Shown: positions 1 through 9,477, numbered from the stretch's first letter. The stretch: 64,000 bases of DNA from an uncultured Lachnospiraceae bacterium (GCA_910585625.1 CAJUFQ010000004.1:62001-126000), one strand, 5' to 3'. The notes: generated by a model from the letters alone, not told the origin. Made by a program: numbers and translations.

Positions 1-707
1 GAGCCTTCTTCCGCTGATGGCGGAGCTTGAGTCTGGACGGAGCTGCCGTCCGCTGATGACGGAGATTGCGGATGGCTGACGTCCTCCTCCGATGTCTGAA
101 GCCCGGACTGCCCTGCGTCTGCCGTAGCGCCTTCCTGCCCGGAACCCGCCTGGTCGGACAGGCTGTCCCCGCCGCCCTCTGGCTCTGGCTTTGGCGTGCT
201 GCTCAGGAACTGCTGCAATGCCCATTCTGCATCATCCCAGGCCTTCTTAGCTTCCGCCACCAACGAATCCCCCTGCGTCACGGCTTGGTTGTAATCCTCC
301 TGCGCACGTTGCCTGGCCATCGACTGGTTGCTCTGTTCAAATGATTTGGCGTTCTGCAAATCCTGGTTTTGGAGTTTCGTTTTTTCCAGCTCCTGCTGCG
401 CCGCCAAAATCTGCTCCTCCAATTCTTCCATATCAATCAGAAACAGCACGTCTCCTGCTTTCACAGACTTTCCTTCCTGCACGCAGATTTCCTTTACCCG
501 CTGCCCGCTCTCTGTATAAACAGCAGTTTCCTTTCCCGCCTGCACCCTGCCAATCGCCGTCACCTTATGCTCAATCGTCCCCGGCGATATCCTGACTGTC
601 TCCACACGTGCCATGGACGCCCCGCTGACCGCCCGCGACAATATGGTAAATACAAGCATGACCGCCAGGAAGCCGCCAAATAGTTTCATTACTTTCTTTC
701 TATCCAT
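1..707 (-). CDS. Membrane-fusion (HlyD/RND periplasmic adaptor-like) protein, partial
   Basis: The gene starts at an ATG at 707 behind an AAGGGATC ribosome site and runs off the left edge, so only about 235 N-terminal residues are visible. They show a single N-terminal membrane anchor (residues 7-25), then a biotinyl-lipoyl-like strand region (GTIEHKV, GRVQAGKE, VQEGKSVKAGDVLF) and a coiled-coil hairpin starting near residue 105, interrupted by a Ser/Gly/Glu/Gln-rich stretch. In the HlyD/MacA family such proteins connect an ABC exporter to the cell exterior. It starts only 14 bp after the preceding permease stop and is probably co-transcribed. A MacB-type ATPase and permease may lie beyond the edge; that is inference. 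An adaptor behind a sugar-type importer is an odd pairing. Confidence 0.8.
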   Translation of the reverse strand, partial: MDRKKVMKLFGGFLAVMLVFTILSRAVSGASMARVETVRISPGTIEHKVTAIGRVQAGKETAVYTESGQRVKEICVQEGKSVKAGDVLFLIDMEELEEQILAAQQELEKTKLQNQDLQNAKSFEQSNQSMARQRAQEDYNQAVTQGDSLVAEAKKAWDDAEWALQQFLSSTPKPEPEGGGDSLSDQAGSGQEGATADAGQSGLQTSEEDVSHPQSPSSADGSSVQTQAPPSAEEG

Positions 708-721
708 CAATCGATCCCTTT

Positions 722-1663
722 CTATTCCTTCACCGCCCCGGCCATAATCCCCTGCTCCAAATAATCCCGCCCGCCCAAAAACACCAGTACCGCCGGCAGG
801 AACGTAATCACTGACGCTGCAAATGCCATGCCAGACTTGCTGACATCCGTGATGTCCGGCAGGAAAATCGACAGCGGAAACAAGCTCTTTTCCTTGAGAA
901 ATGTCAAGGGCTGCTCAATCAGGCTCCAATATTCCAAAAACCCTAACACCATGCAGGCAATAATCCCAGAAGAGCCGACCGGCAGGGCGAGGTACGCAAA
1001 AAGCTGCCATTCCCTGGCCCCGTCCAGCTTTGCCGACTCAATCAGGCTGTCCGGGATTTCCGAGAAAAAACGGTACATGATAAACACCGGAAATGTGGAA
1101 AAAACGCCGGGCAATATAACGCCCCACAAGCTGTCCGTAAGCCTAAAGAAATCCAATACCAGGTAATTCGAAAGCATCAGCACCTGGAAAGGCAGCAGCA
1201 TCAGTATCAAATAAAGCAGGAAAAACCCTCTCTTCCATGGAAACTCATATTTGGCAAACCCCCAGGCAGCCATTGTCCCCACCACAAGCTGCCCTATCAG
1301 GACGCCGGCTGTGATTTTGACAGAATTCCAAAACATGACGAAGAACTTCGGGGAATCCAGTAATATTTCCACATAATGCTTCAGGGTTGGGAATTTCGGC
1401 AGCAATGGAAACGCCGCATAGCCTTCGCTTCCCAGAAACACCGCTCCCAGATAACCGGCAAGCTCATCATTTCCCATAAAAGATCCCGAAACCAGAAAAA
1501 CAATGGGACAGAGGATAATGGCCGCCAACAGCGACAAAAATGCCCACAGCAGCATACTCCCAATCTGCCGCCTTACCCGCAAATGTCTGCGTTGCAAAGC
1601 GTTCCGGACATGGACACGTCTTTTCTCTGCCTGCCGCTTCTCTTGTATCCGCCTGATTTCCAT
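722..1663 (-). CDS. Carbohydrate-type ABC transporter permease (MalG-like)
   Basis: Inner-membrane permease of a binding-protein-dependent importer. The 313 residues begin with a basic cytoplasmic tail, then a first transmembrane segment (about 37-60) and five more hydrophobic segments. The EAA loop that docks the ATPase is clear (ESAKLDGAREWQLF followed by LALP), the form typical of the MalG/BPD_transp_1 family. The start has a GAGAGGAGG ribosome site. The partner permease lies immediately upstream with a 12-bp gap. No ATPase is encoded nearby, as is common for Firmicute sugar importers that share an MsmK-type ATPase. The substrate cannot be read from the sequence. Confidence 0.9.
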   Translation of the reverse strand: MEIRRIQEKRQAEKRRVHVRNALQRRHLRVRRQIGSMLLWAFLSLLAAIILCPIVFLVSGSFMGNDELAGYLGAVFLGSEGYAAFPLLPKFPTLKHYVEILLDSPKFFVMFWNSVKITAGVLIGQLVVGTMAAWGFAKYEFPWKRGFFLLYLILMLLPFQVLMLSNYLVLDFFRLTDSLWGVILPGVFSTFPVFIMYRFFSEIPDSLIESAKLDGAREWQLFAYLALPVGSSGIIACMVLGFLEYWSLIEQPLTFLKEKSLFPLSIFLPDITDVSKSGMAFAASVITFLPAVLVFLGGRDYLEQGIMAGAVKE

Positions 1664-1675
1664 CTATGCCTCCTC

Positions 1676-2569
1676 TCAGACCAAATCTTTGCTGTCCCAC
1701 GCTTTCTGCAAAAGCAGGATCAATACCAGCAAGACCACGCTCTCCAGCACTGCCGCCGCCGCCATTTTGTCAAAGGAAAAGTTACGGAACCAGTTGTTGA
1801 ACAGATGCTGCATCATGTAAATGCTCTCATGGGGATAATCCCCGGCAACCAAATAAGCCTCACGAAAAACCTTAAAAGAATTGAGAAAAGACAGAACGGT
1901 GATAGTATAGAGCGACGGCTTCAAGTTAGGCAACGTGATATAAAAGAAACACTGCCCTTCCCCAGCCCCATCCACACGCGCCGCCTCATAAATGTTTGTA
2001 GAAATCCCGGCTAAGCCTGCCATCCACAGCACGATATCATATCCAAGGTTTTTCCAGATATAGCTGACCAATAGGATCCAGAATGCATTCTCTGTATTCA
2101 TCCAGTCGTTTCCGGCCATCCCCAGCGCCTCTAGCCAATAGTTCACAATCCCCTGAGAATGGAAGAGAACCCTCCATAGCAAGGCCACCGATACGGCCGG
2201 AATCGCCATGGGCATCAGAAACGCGCTCTTAATGATTCCTCCATATCTGCTTTTGTACAATGCCACCGCGCAAAACAAGGCTACCAATATCAATACCGGG
2301 ATACAGAGCAAGGTAAACAGCAACGTGTTTCTTGCAGCCAGCAGAAACGCCGTATTTCCTAACACCGTCTTATAATTCGCAAGCCCGGCAAACCGATTGT
2401 CTACCGCCCCCAAAAAGGAGCGGCGGACTACATCGGCATAGGGAAGAAGATAGAAAACCATCACTCCCAGGAAACTGGGCAATACCCACAAGAATCCCCG
2501 CATGTCTTTATGGACTTTTTCCTTACGTTTCCTTTCTCTCTGCCAAAAACTGTTTCTCATTCCCTGCAT
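1676..2569 (-). CDS. Carbohydrate-type ABC transporter permease (MalF-like)
   Basis: A 297-residue permease with a basic N-terminus, six predicted transmembrane segments and a conserved EAA loop (EAARVDGAGEGQCFF then ITLP), diagnostic of BPD_transp_1 permeases of the MalF/UgpA type. It is the first of two permeases after the solute-binding lipoprotein (28-bp gap) and heads the permease pair, as in standard sugar ABC operons. The ATG at 2560 is an alternative start, since both candidate codons have AGGGA-like sequence just upstream. It presumably forms a heterodimer with the downstream permease. Substrate unknown. Confidence 0.9.
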   Translation of the reverse strand: MQGMRNSFWQRERKRKEKVHKDMRGFLWVLPSFLGVMVFYLLPYADVVRRSFLGAVDNRFAGLANYKTVLGNTAFLLAARNTLLFTLLCIPVLILVALFCAVALYKSRYGGIIKSAFLMPMAIPAVSVALLWRVLFHSQGIVNYWLEALGMAGNDWMNTENAFWILLVSYIWKNLGYDIVLWMAGLAGISTNIYEAARVDGAGEGQCFFYITLPNLKPSLYTITVLSFLNSFKVFREAYLVAGDYPHESIYMMQHLFNNWFRNFSFDKMAAAAVLESVVLLVLILLLQKAWDSKDLV

Positions 2570-2597
2570 CCCTGCCTGTTCTTTCTCTGTTCCGTTA

Positions 2598-4922
2598 TCA
2601 TTCCGCCAGATAAATATTTACTTTCTTTATAATGGCGGCGGTAGCCTCCTCAGGGCTTATCTCCCCTTTCAGGACCTTCGCGCCCTGTTCTATTACAGCG
2701 TCCTTAATCACATCATCCTGGAACGCCGGGGTAATGAGGGATTCTGCAATTTCTGTCATCTTTGCAATCTCTTTCTCCGGCGTAGGTTCCCTATCATATT
2801 CAATGATTTCACCCCTGGGCCCGCCCACAGCAAAGGAAACATCTTTTCCTTCATACACGTGTCCGTCTATAGCATTGCGGAACGCCTCTTTTTCTACCGG
2901 GAAACCGCCTGACTGGGACAATTTTTGCGCTTCCTTGGAAAACACGTATTTGATGAACTCGTTCGCAGCCTCCGGCTGCGCCGCCTTATTGCTGATTCCA
3001 AAAATCATAGAAGGCACAAATACACGATCCGCCTGCCCTGGCATGAGGCCGATTATTCCGTCTTCCAGCTTCTTATTTACCTCATTCTGCATCCCATAAT
3101 CCATACTTTCCCGCAACCCGAAATTCGTATGGCATCTGCCGAATGCCAAGTCAAAATCCCCACTGCCCATAGACAGTTTTGACACCACTTCATTATTCGT
3201 CGTAGAACTATACTCTAAGGTGCTTTCCTCATCCAAGCTGCTGTCATATTCGCCGTAAGCGTTTTTCAGTTTTGTCAGGAATTCCGTAATCTTCGCCTCA
3301 TCCAGAGTCTTATCGTCTTTCCTCCATGCCGCGCCGCAAGTAAACCAGAATTTCTCCACGACGGTCTTCGGATACATATTGACCATCGTGTCCTTGCGCG
3401 CCGTGAACGCGTCAAAATCTTCATCCTGCGTATAATACGCGCCTTCTGCCTGAATCATGGGTATCTTAAACCTTGCCGGAACCGCGCACACCTGTCCCTG
3501 TCCATCCTGATAGGCGCTGGTGATGTTTTCAAAATAGCTGCCCCCGCTCTCTTTCAGCAACGCAGACAGATCCTTGAGTATTCCTTTCTCAATGTAAGTC
3601 TCCACCGGCATACCATCCAGCATCAGTACGTCCGGCCCATTGCCGGCCATGATTTCCGTAGTCAGCGTCTTCAAAGTGTCCGAAACCATCATGCCGCTGT
3701 CTTCTGCCAACCCTGCCTCGTAATTGACATACACGTCCGTATGCTCCTTCTGGAACTGGATGACGGACTGGCGGATTTCTTTATTGTCATAGAGGGAATA
3801 AACCTTCAGTTCCTTATCCGGTTTCGCCAGGGTATCTGCAGAGTATGTGTACCGAAGCAGGGCAATGCCTGTTTCAGGATTTGCATTTGCATCCTCTGCG
3901 GCCACTAAAAAGTTCTGCTCGTCCAACATGGTCAGGGCAATCGGATAAAATGTTGGCGACCCCAGGGAATTCATGCTGCCGTCAATCAGCCGTTCCATCA
4001 CGCTCCCGCCAAATTTATAACGGCATAGCCCGCCAGGGGAAATGCTGTAAATGCTCTCTCCCCGATCCATCGTGTCTACGACGCTGAACCGCCCATTTTC
4101 ATTGCTGCCCTTATTCAGCGCTTCCTCCGAGTCCTTACGCTCGCCAGTCTGCAGATCGTAGAGCAGCGCCTGGGATTCATCCTGCAGGATAAGGGTGTTG
4201 CCAGCCGAATGCATCGGCATGGGCCCCAGTCCCATATCAGTCTCATATGTATGTTTCAGGCTTCCGTCAGGGACGCTGACCTGATAAACCGTTTCTAAAG
4301 CGCTGTCCGCCAGCAAAACCCATTCATCGCTCGGAAACTGCAGATTCGAAATCAGATTTGATATTGCGAAATCATCCGTCTGGTCGTCCTCTGCTTTCGG
4401 AACCTCAAAAGGAATTTTAGACGCCTTGCCCTCCTTATCCAGAAGATAAAGAGCCTGATGGACGCCGCTCCCAACAATTTCATTAAATGCGCAGACTATC
4501 TGTCCCCCTGGAGAAAGCGCGGCATGATTGACATAGCCCTTATCATGGTTTGTCAAGACCTCCGCCGGGAAATCAAATACTTTATTCCATGTTTTGCCAT
4601 CATCTTTGGACTCCCAGACGCCATCTTTCTCCGTGTCGCCGTCCTCGCCAATAAGCCTTATGCTGCCGTCTTCCAGTTTCTGCATGTCGTAAATGTTGGC
4701 GAAGCAAATCCCGGTATCAACGGCCTCTTCCAGGAAACGCCCCATTGCCTGCCCTCCGGCCTCCTGCGTCTGGTTTCCCTGGCTGCCGCCGCTTCCGGTC
4801 CCTTCTCCGCCTCCATCCGTTGTTTCTCCGCTTCCTTTGCCGCTACATCCGCAGAGGGTTCCAATAACCAGCGCTGCTGCCAGCAGAAGCCCTGCCGCCC
4901 GCCTTAGATTTCTATGCTTCAT
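2598..4922 (-). CDS. Extracellular solute-binding lipoprotein with N-terminal propeller-like domain
   Basis: I chose the ATG at 4922, behind AAGGAGG and followed by a lipoprotein signal with lipobox LCGC (Cys 26), giving 774 residues; family 1 binding proteins are usually 400-500. A Gly/Ser/Glu-rich linker follows the lipid anchor. Residues about 60-360 look like a beta-propeller, including an Asp-box/BNR-like motif (SKDDGKTW) and repeated strands. From about 370 to the end is a normal solute-binding fold (LKVYSLYDNKEI, AGNGPDVLMLDG, and the C-terminal AANEFIKYVFSKEAQKL block). It precedes the two permeases and is the ligand receptor of the importer. The extra domain may bind a polymer or sense a ligand; that is inference. 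Confidence 0.87.
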   Translation of the reverse strand: MKHRNLRRAAGLLLAAALVIGTLCGCSGKGSGETTDGGGEGTGSGGSQGNQTQEAGGQAMGRFLEEAVDTGICFANIYDMQKLEDGSIRLIGEDGDTEKDGVWESKDDGKTWNKVFDFPAEVLTNHDKGYVNHAALSPGGQIVCAFNEIVGSGVHQALYLLDKEGKASKIPFEVPKAEDDQTDDFAISNLISNLQFPSDEWVLLADSALETVYQVSVPDGSLKHTYETDMGLGPMPMHSAGNTLILQDESQALLYDLQTGERKDSEEALNKGSNENGRFSVVDTMDRGESIYSISPGGLCRYKFGGSVMERLIDGSMNSLGSPTFYPIALTMLDEQNFLVAAEDANANPETGIALLRYTYSADTLAKPDKELKVYSLYDNKEIRQSVIQFQKEHTDVYVNYEAGLAEDSGMMVSDTLKTLTTEIMAGNGPDVLMLDGMPVETYIEKGILKDLSALLKESGGSYFENITSAYQDGQGQVCAVPARFKIPMIQAEGAYYTQDEDFDAFTARKDTMVNMYPKTVVEKFWFTCGAAWRKDDKTLDEAKITEFLTKLKNAYGEYDSSLDEESTLEYSSTTNNEVVSKLSMGSGDFDLAFGRCHTNFGLRESMDYGMQNEVNKKLEDGIIGLMPGQADRVFVPSMIFGISNKAAQPEAANEFIKYVFSKEAQKLSQSGGFPVEKEAFRNAIDGHVYEGKDVSFAVGGPRGEIIEYDREPTPEKEIAKMTEIAESLITPAFQDDVIKDAVIEQGAKVLKGEISPEEATAAIIKKVNIYLAE

Positions 4923-5015
4923 CTCATATCCTCCTTCATACCATTTTTTGCAACAAATATTTCTTCTATCCGTCATCTGAATATACGATAACATATGCGC
5001 CTCTAACCTTTCTCT

Positions 5016-5065
5016 AAATTTCCCGGAAATTTTTAGAGATTAATTAGAGATTAATCCGTTATAAT
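5016..5065 (+). promoter_or_regulatory. Promoter with 11-bp direct repeats and a palindrome (probable response-regulator operator)
   Basis: Between the divergent importer operon and the two-component genes lie a 17-bp palindrome, AAATTTCCCGGAAATTT (5016-5032), two abutting copies of TTAGAGATTAA (5033-5043 and 5044-5054), and a consensus -10 TATAAT (5060-5065) reading toward the response regulator. Head-to-tail repeats with 11-bp period are what OmpR/PhoB-type regulators bind, and here they cover the -35 position. The regulator encoded just downstream is the obvious candidate to bind; that link is inference. Confidence 0.6.
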
Positions 5066-5137
5066 ATGGCATAAGGGGTGAGACTGCTTGGCTCATTGCT
5101 CGCGATAATAAAGAAACAACAGGAAAGGAAACAAACC

Positions 5138-5818
5138 ATGCGCATTCTGATTATTGAAGATGACAGATCACTTGCCGAAACGCTCCGTTTCCAGTTAGAA
5201 TATAATGACTTTGAAACAGACGTCTGCCATGACGGGGAAGAGGGCCTGCATTTCATTGAACAGCAGTCCCACGACCTGATTCTGCTAGACCGGATGCTCC
5301 CCGGGCTGGACGGCGTTTCCGTCTTAAAGATTACCCGTGAGAAGAACATTTCCACGCCGATTATCTTTGTCACTGCCCTGGGAACCTTAAACGACAAGAT
5401 TACCGGGCTGGACGGCGGCGCAGATGATTATCTGGTGAAACCCTTTGATTTTGAGGAACTGCTCGCACGGATACGCTGCATCTTGAGGCGTCCCCCAAAA
5501 TGGGAAGGTCGCAAGCCGCTGACGTGCGGGGATCTGACTTATGATACGGAACAGAAAAAACTGCATTGCAAAGACCTCTCCTGCTCCCTCTCCGCACGGG
5601 AAGGCGACTTGCTGGAATTCTTTCTCCGCAACCCGGGGCAGACCATCCCCCGGCAGTCTATACTCTCCAGGGTCTGGGGGCCGGACTCCGAGGTAGAAGA
5701 CGGCAACTTGGACAATTATATTTATTTCGCCCGCCGGCGCCTGAAGAGCGTACAAAGCTCCGTCAAGCTGAAAACTGCCCGCGGCGTCGGCTACCAGCTG
5801 GAGGTGCCTCATGTTTAA
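5138..5818 (+). CDS. OmpR/PhoB-family response regulator
   Basis: The start is the ATG at 5138, preceded by AGGAAAGG, because the receiver domain begins right there (MRILIIEDD). The 226 residues comprise a receiver domain with acidic pair E7/D8-D9, phospho-acceptor D51 in LLDRMLPG, the switch Thr in FVTALG and the conserved Lys in YLVKPFD, followed by a winged-helix DNA-binding domain (LSAREGDLLEFFLRNPG to RRRLKS and RGVGYQL). It overlaps the kinase gene by 8 bp, so the pair is translationally coupled. It sits divergently from the ABC importer/membrane-fusion operon and, with direct repeats in the shared intergenic region, probably controls itself and perhaps that operon. Confidence 0.92.
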   Translation: MRILIIEDDRSLAETLRFQLEYNDFETDVCHDGEEGLHFIEQQSHDLILLDRMLPGLDGVSVLKITREKNISTPIIFVTALGTLNDKITGLDGGADDYLVKPFDFEELLARIRCILRRPPKWEGRKPLTCGDLTYDTEQKKLHCKDLSCSLSAREGDLLEFFLRNPGQTIPRQSILSRVWGPDSEVEDGNLDNYIYFARRRLKSVQSSVKLKTARGVGYQLEVPHV

Positions 5819-7091
5819 GAAACTCCATATCCGCCTCACGCTCCTATGCACCATCGTCAGCGGTTCTATCCTGATCCTCATGTCCCTGGCCTGCCTCTCC
5901 TTCCAGGAGGCAAATTCCAGGGAAAGCTATTTTTCCGATTTCCGGGTGAACGTCAATATGCTCATCAATTATCTGGAAGAGCAGTCCGTCATATCGCACA
6001 TCTGGCTCGCCCAGTTCCACAACGACACACATTTTGAAATTGATATCCAGGACAATGGGGAGCCTTTGGCCTTCGGGAGCTTAACCACCGTTTCCAAGGA
6101 AGAGGCGTTTGCCCGTATACGCGAAACGGCAAGGAACGAACATAACATTTACGAGGAAACAATTACCCCGCAATCCAGACTTTCGGTACATGCAGAATTT
6201 ACATTCACTGACAAGCAGACGCCCTGTTATGCCGCCATGGTTCTGATTCCCAAAAATGGAGGCGTGCTGAACATTGCCATCCTCCACTCTATGGAAGAGC
6301 TACAGAAGACGCTCCTGACGCAGCGTCTTCTGTTTGCGGCTGTGGATACTGCCGGCACAATCTTCCTTGCCATCTTTTTCTGGCTCTTTACCTGGCGCAT
6401 GATCCTTCCCCTGATTGAAAACCGCAGGAAACAGACGGAATTCATTGCCTCCACCTCCCACGAGCTGCGATCGCCCCTGACCGTCATGCTTTCCAGCCTT
6501 TCTGCCATGCGGCAAGCTCCTCCAGAGGACGCCGCACGTTTTTCCAAGATTATCGAATTGGAGGGAAAACGCATGAGCCGCCTGATTAACGACATGCTGA
6601 CCCTCTCAGGCGCTGACAGCTCCAGCCTTACTCTTCGCAAGACTGCTGTGGAACTTGACACGCTGCTTTTATCCTCCTACGAAAAATTCGAATCTCTGGC
6701 AAGGGATAAATCCATTTCCTTGGGAATCACACTGCCGGAAGATTCCGTCCCTCCCTGCCATTGTGACAAAGAACGTATGGAACAGGCGCTGTCCATCTTG
6801 CTGGACAACGCCTTAAGCTACACGCCTGCCGGCGGCAGGGTCTGCCTCTCCCTTTCCGTAAGCCAGGAGAATTTCCTCATGCGTGTTGCCGACAATGGGC
6901 CTGGCATCCCGGACGCAGAAAAAGAAGCGGTGTTCGACCGCTTCTACCGATGTGACAAATCCCACAAAGACAAGAATCATTTTGGGCTCGGGCTGTGCAT
7001 CGCAAGGGAGATTGTGCGTATGCACAAGGGGAACTTATGGGCGGAGGATGCCAAGGGCAAAGGGACTGCGTTTGTGATAATGCTGAAATGA
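5811..7091 (+). CDS. Sensor histidine kinase
   Basis: A 426-residue membrane kinase. A first transmembrane helix (about 8-30) and a second (about 173-195) enclose a ~140-residue extracellular sensor region with no domain I recognise. The dimerisation/phospho-acceptor helix contains the H-box STSHELRSPLTVML (His 217). The C-terminal ATPase has an N-box (ALSILLDNALSYT), a G1 box (VADNGPGI), an F box (FDRFYRCD) and a G2 box (GLGLCIAREI). There is no obvious HAMP domain; the second helix runs almost directly into the His-containing helix. It overlaps the response-regulator gene by 8 bp and is its cognate kinase. The signal sensed is unknown. Confidence 0.92.
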   Translation: MFKKLHIRLTLLCTIVSGSILILMSLACLSFQEANSRESYFSDFRVNVNMLINYLEEQSVISHIWLAQFHNDTHFEIDIQDNGEPLAFGSLTTVSKEEAFARIRETARNEHNIYEETITPQSRLSVHAEFTFTDKQTPCYAAMVLIPKNGGVLNIAILHSMEELQKTLLTQRLLFAAVDTAGTIFLAIFFWLFTWRMILPLIENRRKQTEFIASTSHELRSPLTVMLSSLSAMRQAPPEDAARFSKIIELEGKRMSRLINDMLTLSGADSSSLTLRKTAVELDTLLLSSYEKFESLARDKSISLGITLPEDSVPPCHCDKERMEQALSILLDNALSYTPAGGRVCLSLSVSQENFLMRVADNGPGIPDAEKEAVFDRFYRCDKSHKDKNHFGLGLCIAREIVRMHKGNLWAEDAKGKGTAFVIMLK

Positions 7092-7116
7092 GGTGACTGA
7101 ACGATATAAAACAGGT

Positions 7117-7144
7117 TTGACAGAAACTGCTGATTTGGTATAAT
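7117..7144 (+). promoter_or_regulatory. Sigma-A-type promoter for the secreted FN3 protein
   Basis: A consensus -35 TTGACA (7117-7122) and -10 TATAAT (7139-7144) are separated by 16 bp, about 40 bp upstream of the start codon of the secreted protein at 7185. This gives that gene its own promoter, independent of the preceding kinase operon. Confidence 0.65.
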
Positions 7145-7184
7145 TACAGATGATGATTTCAAAACGCAAGGAGGAGAAAATTTA

Positions 7185-9470
7185 ATGAAAAAGATTACTG
7201 CCCTATTATTAACAGCGGTCTTATTGGCAAGCGCCATACAGCCAGTATGGGCGGCCTATGCCACTGACCACACTCAGACACCCCCCCCATCGGAAAGCAG
7301 CCGTGTTCAGCCGGCCCTTTCACAGAAAGACAGCAGCATGCCGTCCGTTACGCCAGATCAGGCTTCAAAAGACGCCGCCGCACAGGAAGGGGAGCTCGAC
7401 TTTGAATTTGTTTCAGACGAGCCATATAATAAAGCATACTACAACCCTACCTATGTAGACAACAGCGGTTCCCTGGCTTACGCCGGCCATAATACATCCA
7501 GCAGCGCTATTACCTTCTCTGTCTCCAGTACCAACACAGATATGCTAAAAATTACCTCAAATCCAAAAAGAACCATAGGCGCTTACGACTATTTTTTTGA
7601 AACAGTAAAATTTGAGTGTTTTAAGGCTGGCTACGTAGATATCATTGTTACAACCGGAAATACCTCTTACACACAACGCGTTTATATCGTGCCGTGGTCA
7701 GTGTCCCTTTCGGCTCCCAAACAGACAGATTTCCACCACATTGCCCTAAAATGGGAGAAAATCCCCGGCTGCAGCGGCTACTACGTGCAGCGCGCAACAA
7801 ATGATGGTAAATTCAAAACTATTGGAACGACAGACGCAAACACAACCAAAATTTCCTTACCTGTAAAATGGAACGTGGAATACTATTACCAAATAGCCGG
7901 TTATGTAAAAGATGACGTCCGCACGGTAACAGGAGGAACTGGCGCGCCGACGCCTTTTACTGCCCAAAAAATGCCAGGTTCCATCATTTCCTCTGTGGAA
8001 CAATCCGGCGGCAGCAATTTGGAAATCAAATGGAATGCGATGAAAGGCGCAACGGGATATAAGCTTTACCGTTCGACCCAAGAGAACGGAACTTATCAGT
8101 GCGTTTATACTGCAGACAACGGACAGATAACTTCCTACAAAGAGAAAGTCAGCAAGGGCGTTCCACACTACTACAAACTGATTACAATGGATGAGATAGG
8201 CAAAAGCGGTTTTTCCCCATCCGTTTCCCAGTTCATCCCCAACAAAAGCAAGGCTAAGAAAGTATTATGCAGCAAAATAAAGCAGAAAGCTTCTTACGGT
8301 GAAGGACAATATTCCTACCACTGGGCACACCCGGACGAGACATACTACTACCAGTCTGGCGGCAAAATACATGTAGTCTGCGTCCAGGACAACAAAGAGT
8401 TAAAAATTTATACACTAAGCCCTTCCTTTAAGGTGCAAAAGACCAAAACAGTAAAACTGACATACGATGTCTGGGGGGGCTTTTACCAGGGAACAGACGG
8501 CAATTTTTATGTAGCGATAGGCTATGAAAATCCCAAAGAAAGCAATAAAAAAACCGTGATTAAAGTAATCCAATTCAATAGCAAATGGAAAAAACTAAAA
8601 ACAGCAAACATCAAGGGCGGGGCTGCAAATACCTTTGTAGGAATTTATTCCCCCTTTGATGCGGGAAGCTGCCGCATGGATATGCAGGGAAGCACCCTAT
8701 ACCTGATGACCTCCAGAAAGATGTTCGCGACCTTCCTCGACGGCCAGCGCCACCAGTCCAATATCTCCTTTAAAATCAATACTAAGAAGATGAAAGCAAA
8801 GGACGCAAACGAAAGTTATGCCAGCCATTCTTTTAACCAGTTTGTCAAATTCAAGGATGGTACGCTCTATTTACTGGATCACGGGGACTCCCATCCCCGC
8901 GCCCTCAAGCTGACAACCGTATCTAATTACGGCTCAGATAAACAGAAAGTGCGAACTCTATCCATGTTGAAGTTTAAAGGAGAACACGGTAATAATTTTA
9001 CCGGATGCACGGTTGGAGGCATGGAAATCGGCAGTAAGAATGTGCTTGTATGCGGAACATCACAGCCTCACAAACATAAACTTAAAAAGATTTCCGGTTT
9101 CGGTTATGATTTCAAGTACAACGCATACCTTGCCCTTGCCGACCGCAAATCCAAGAAGGTGACATATAAATGGCTGACATCATATAATCCAAAAACCTCC
9201 TCTGTTACCGTAGGGGAAACGCGTATGGTCAAACTATCAGACAGCCGTTTCGCCATCCTTTATGCCACTACCCAAAAAGGGAAAACCACTGTAAATTATG
9301 AGGTTTACAGCGATACCGGCCAAAAAGTTTACTCTAAAAAGTATACTGACATGATATTTGACGGCGATTCACAGCCCCTTTTAAATAATGGGAACATTGT
9401 CTGGATATCAACAACCGAAAACAACGGCAAGGCAAAAACAACGCTTTATGCCATACCTGCCATATTTTAA
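7185..9470 (+). CDS. Secreted protein with two fibronectin type III-like domains
   Basis: A 761-residue exported protein starting at an ATG behind AAGGAGGAG. It has a classical signal peptide (MKKITALLLTAVLLASA with cleavage near WAA-YA). Residues about 30-75 are Pro/Ser/Gln-rich. Two FN3-like modules follow: about 168-262 (IALKWEKIPGCSGYYVQRA) and 264-350 (LEIKWNAMKGATGYKLYRS). The remaining ~400 residues contain repeated beta-strand blocks (YLMTSRKMFATF, FKDGTLYLLDHG) suggestive of a beta-propeller or similar lyase-like fold, but no catalytic motif is recognisable. There is no LPxTG anchor. The Lys content of the C-terminal half is very high. Possibly a cell-surface or wall-associated adhesin; function unknown. 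Confidence 0.75.
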   Translation: MKKITALLLTAVLLASAIQPVWAAYATDHTQTPPPSESSRVQPALSQKDSSMPSVTPDQASKDAAAQEGELDFEFVSDEPYNKAYYNPTYVDNSGSLAYAGHNTSSSAITFSVSSTNTDMLKITSNPKRTIGAYDYFFETVKFECFKAGYVDIIVTTGNTSYTQRVYIVPWSVSLSAPKQTDFHHIALKWEKIPGCSGYYVQRATNDGKFKTIGTTDANTTKISLPVKWNVEYYYQIAGYVKDDVRTVTGGTGAPTPFTAQKMPGSIISSVEQSGGSNLEIKWNAMKGATGYKLYRSTQENGTYQCVYTADNGQITSYKEKVSKGVPHYYKLITMDEIGKSGFSPSVSQFIPNKSKAKKVLCSKIKQKASYGEGQYSYHWAHPDETYYYQSGGKIHVVCVQDNKELKIYTLSPSFKVQKTKTVKLTYDVWGGFYQGTDGNFYVAIGYENPKESNKKTVIKVIQFNSKWKKLKTANIKGGAANTFVGIYSPFDAGSCRMDMQGSTLYLMTSRKMFATFLDGQRHQSNISFKINTKKMKAKDANESYASHSFNQFVKFKDGTLYLLDHGDSHPRALKLTTVSNYGSDKQKVRTLSMLKFKGEHGNNFTGCTVGGMEIGSKNVLVCGTSQPHKHKLKKISGFGYDFKYNAYLALADRKSKKVTYKWLTSYNPKTSSVTVGETRMVKLSDSRFAILYATTQKGKTTVNYEVYSDTGQKVYSKKYTDMIFDGDSQPLLNNGNIVWISTTENNGKAKTTLYAIPAIF

Positions 9471-9477
9471 ATCCAAA

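Noticed and set aside
828..1166. Plus-strand frames opposite the permease genes (also 1376-2014, 2332-2912)
   Set aside because: They are antisense shadows of well-conserved permease and binding-protein frames, without ribosome sites or recognisable domains.
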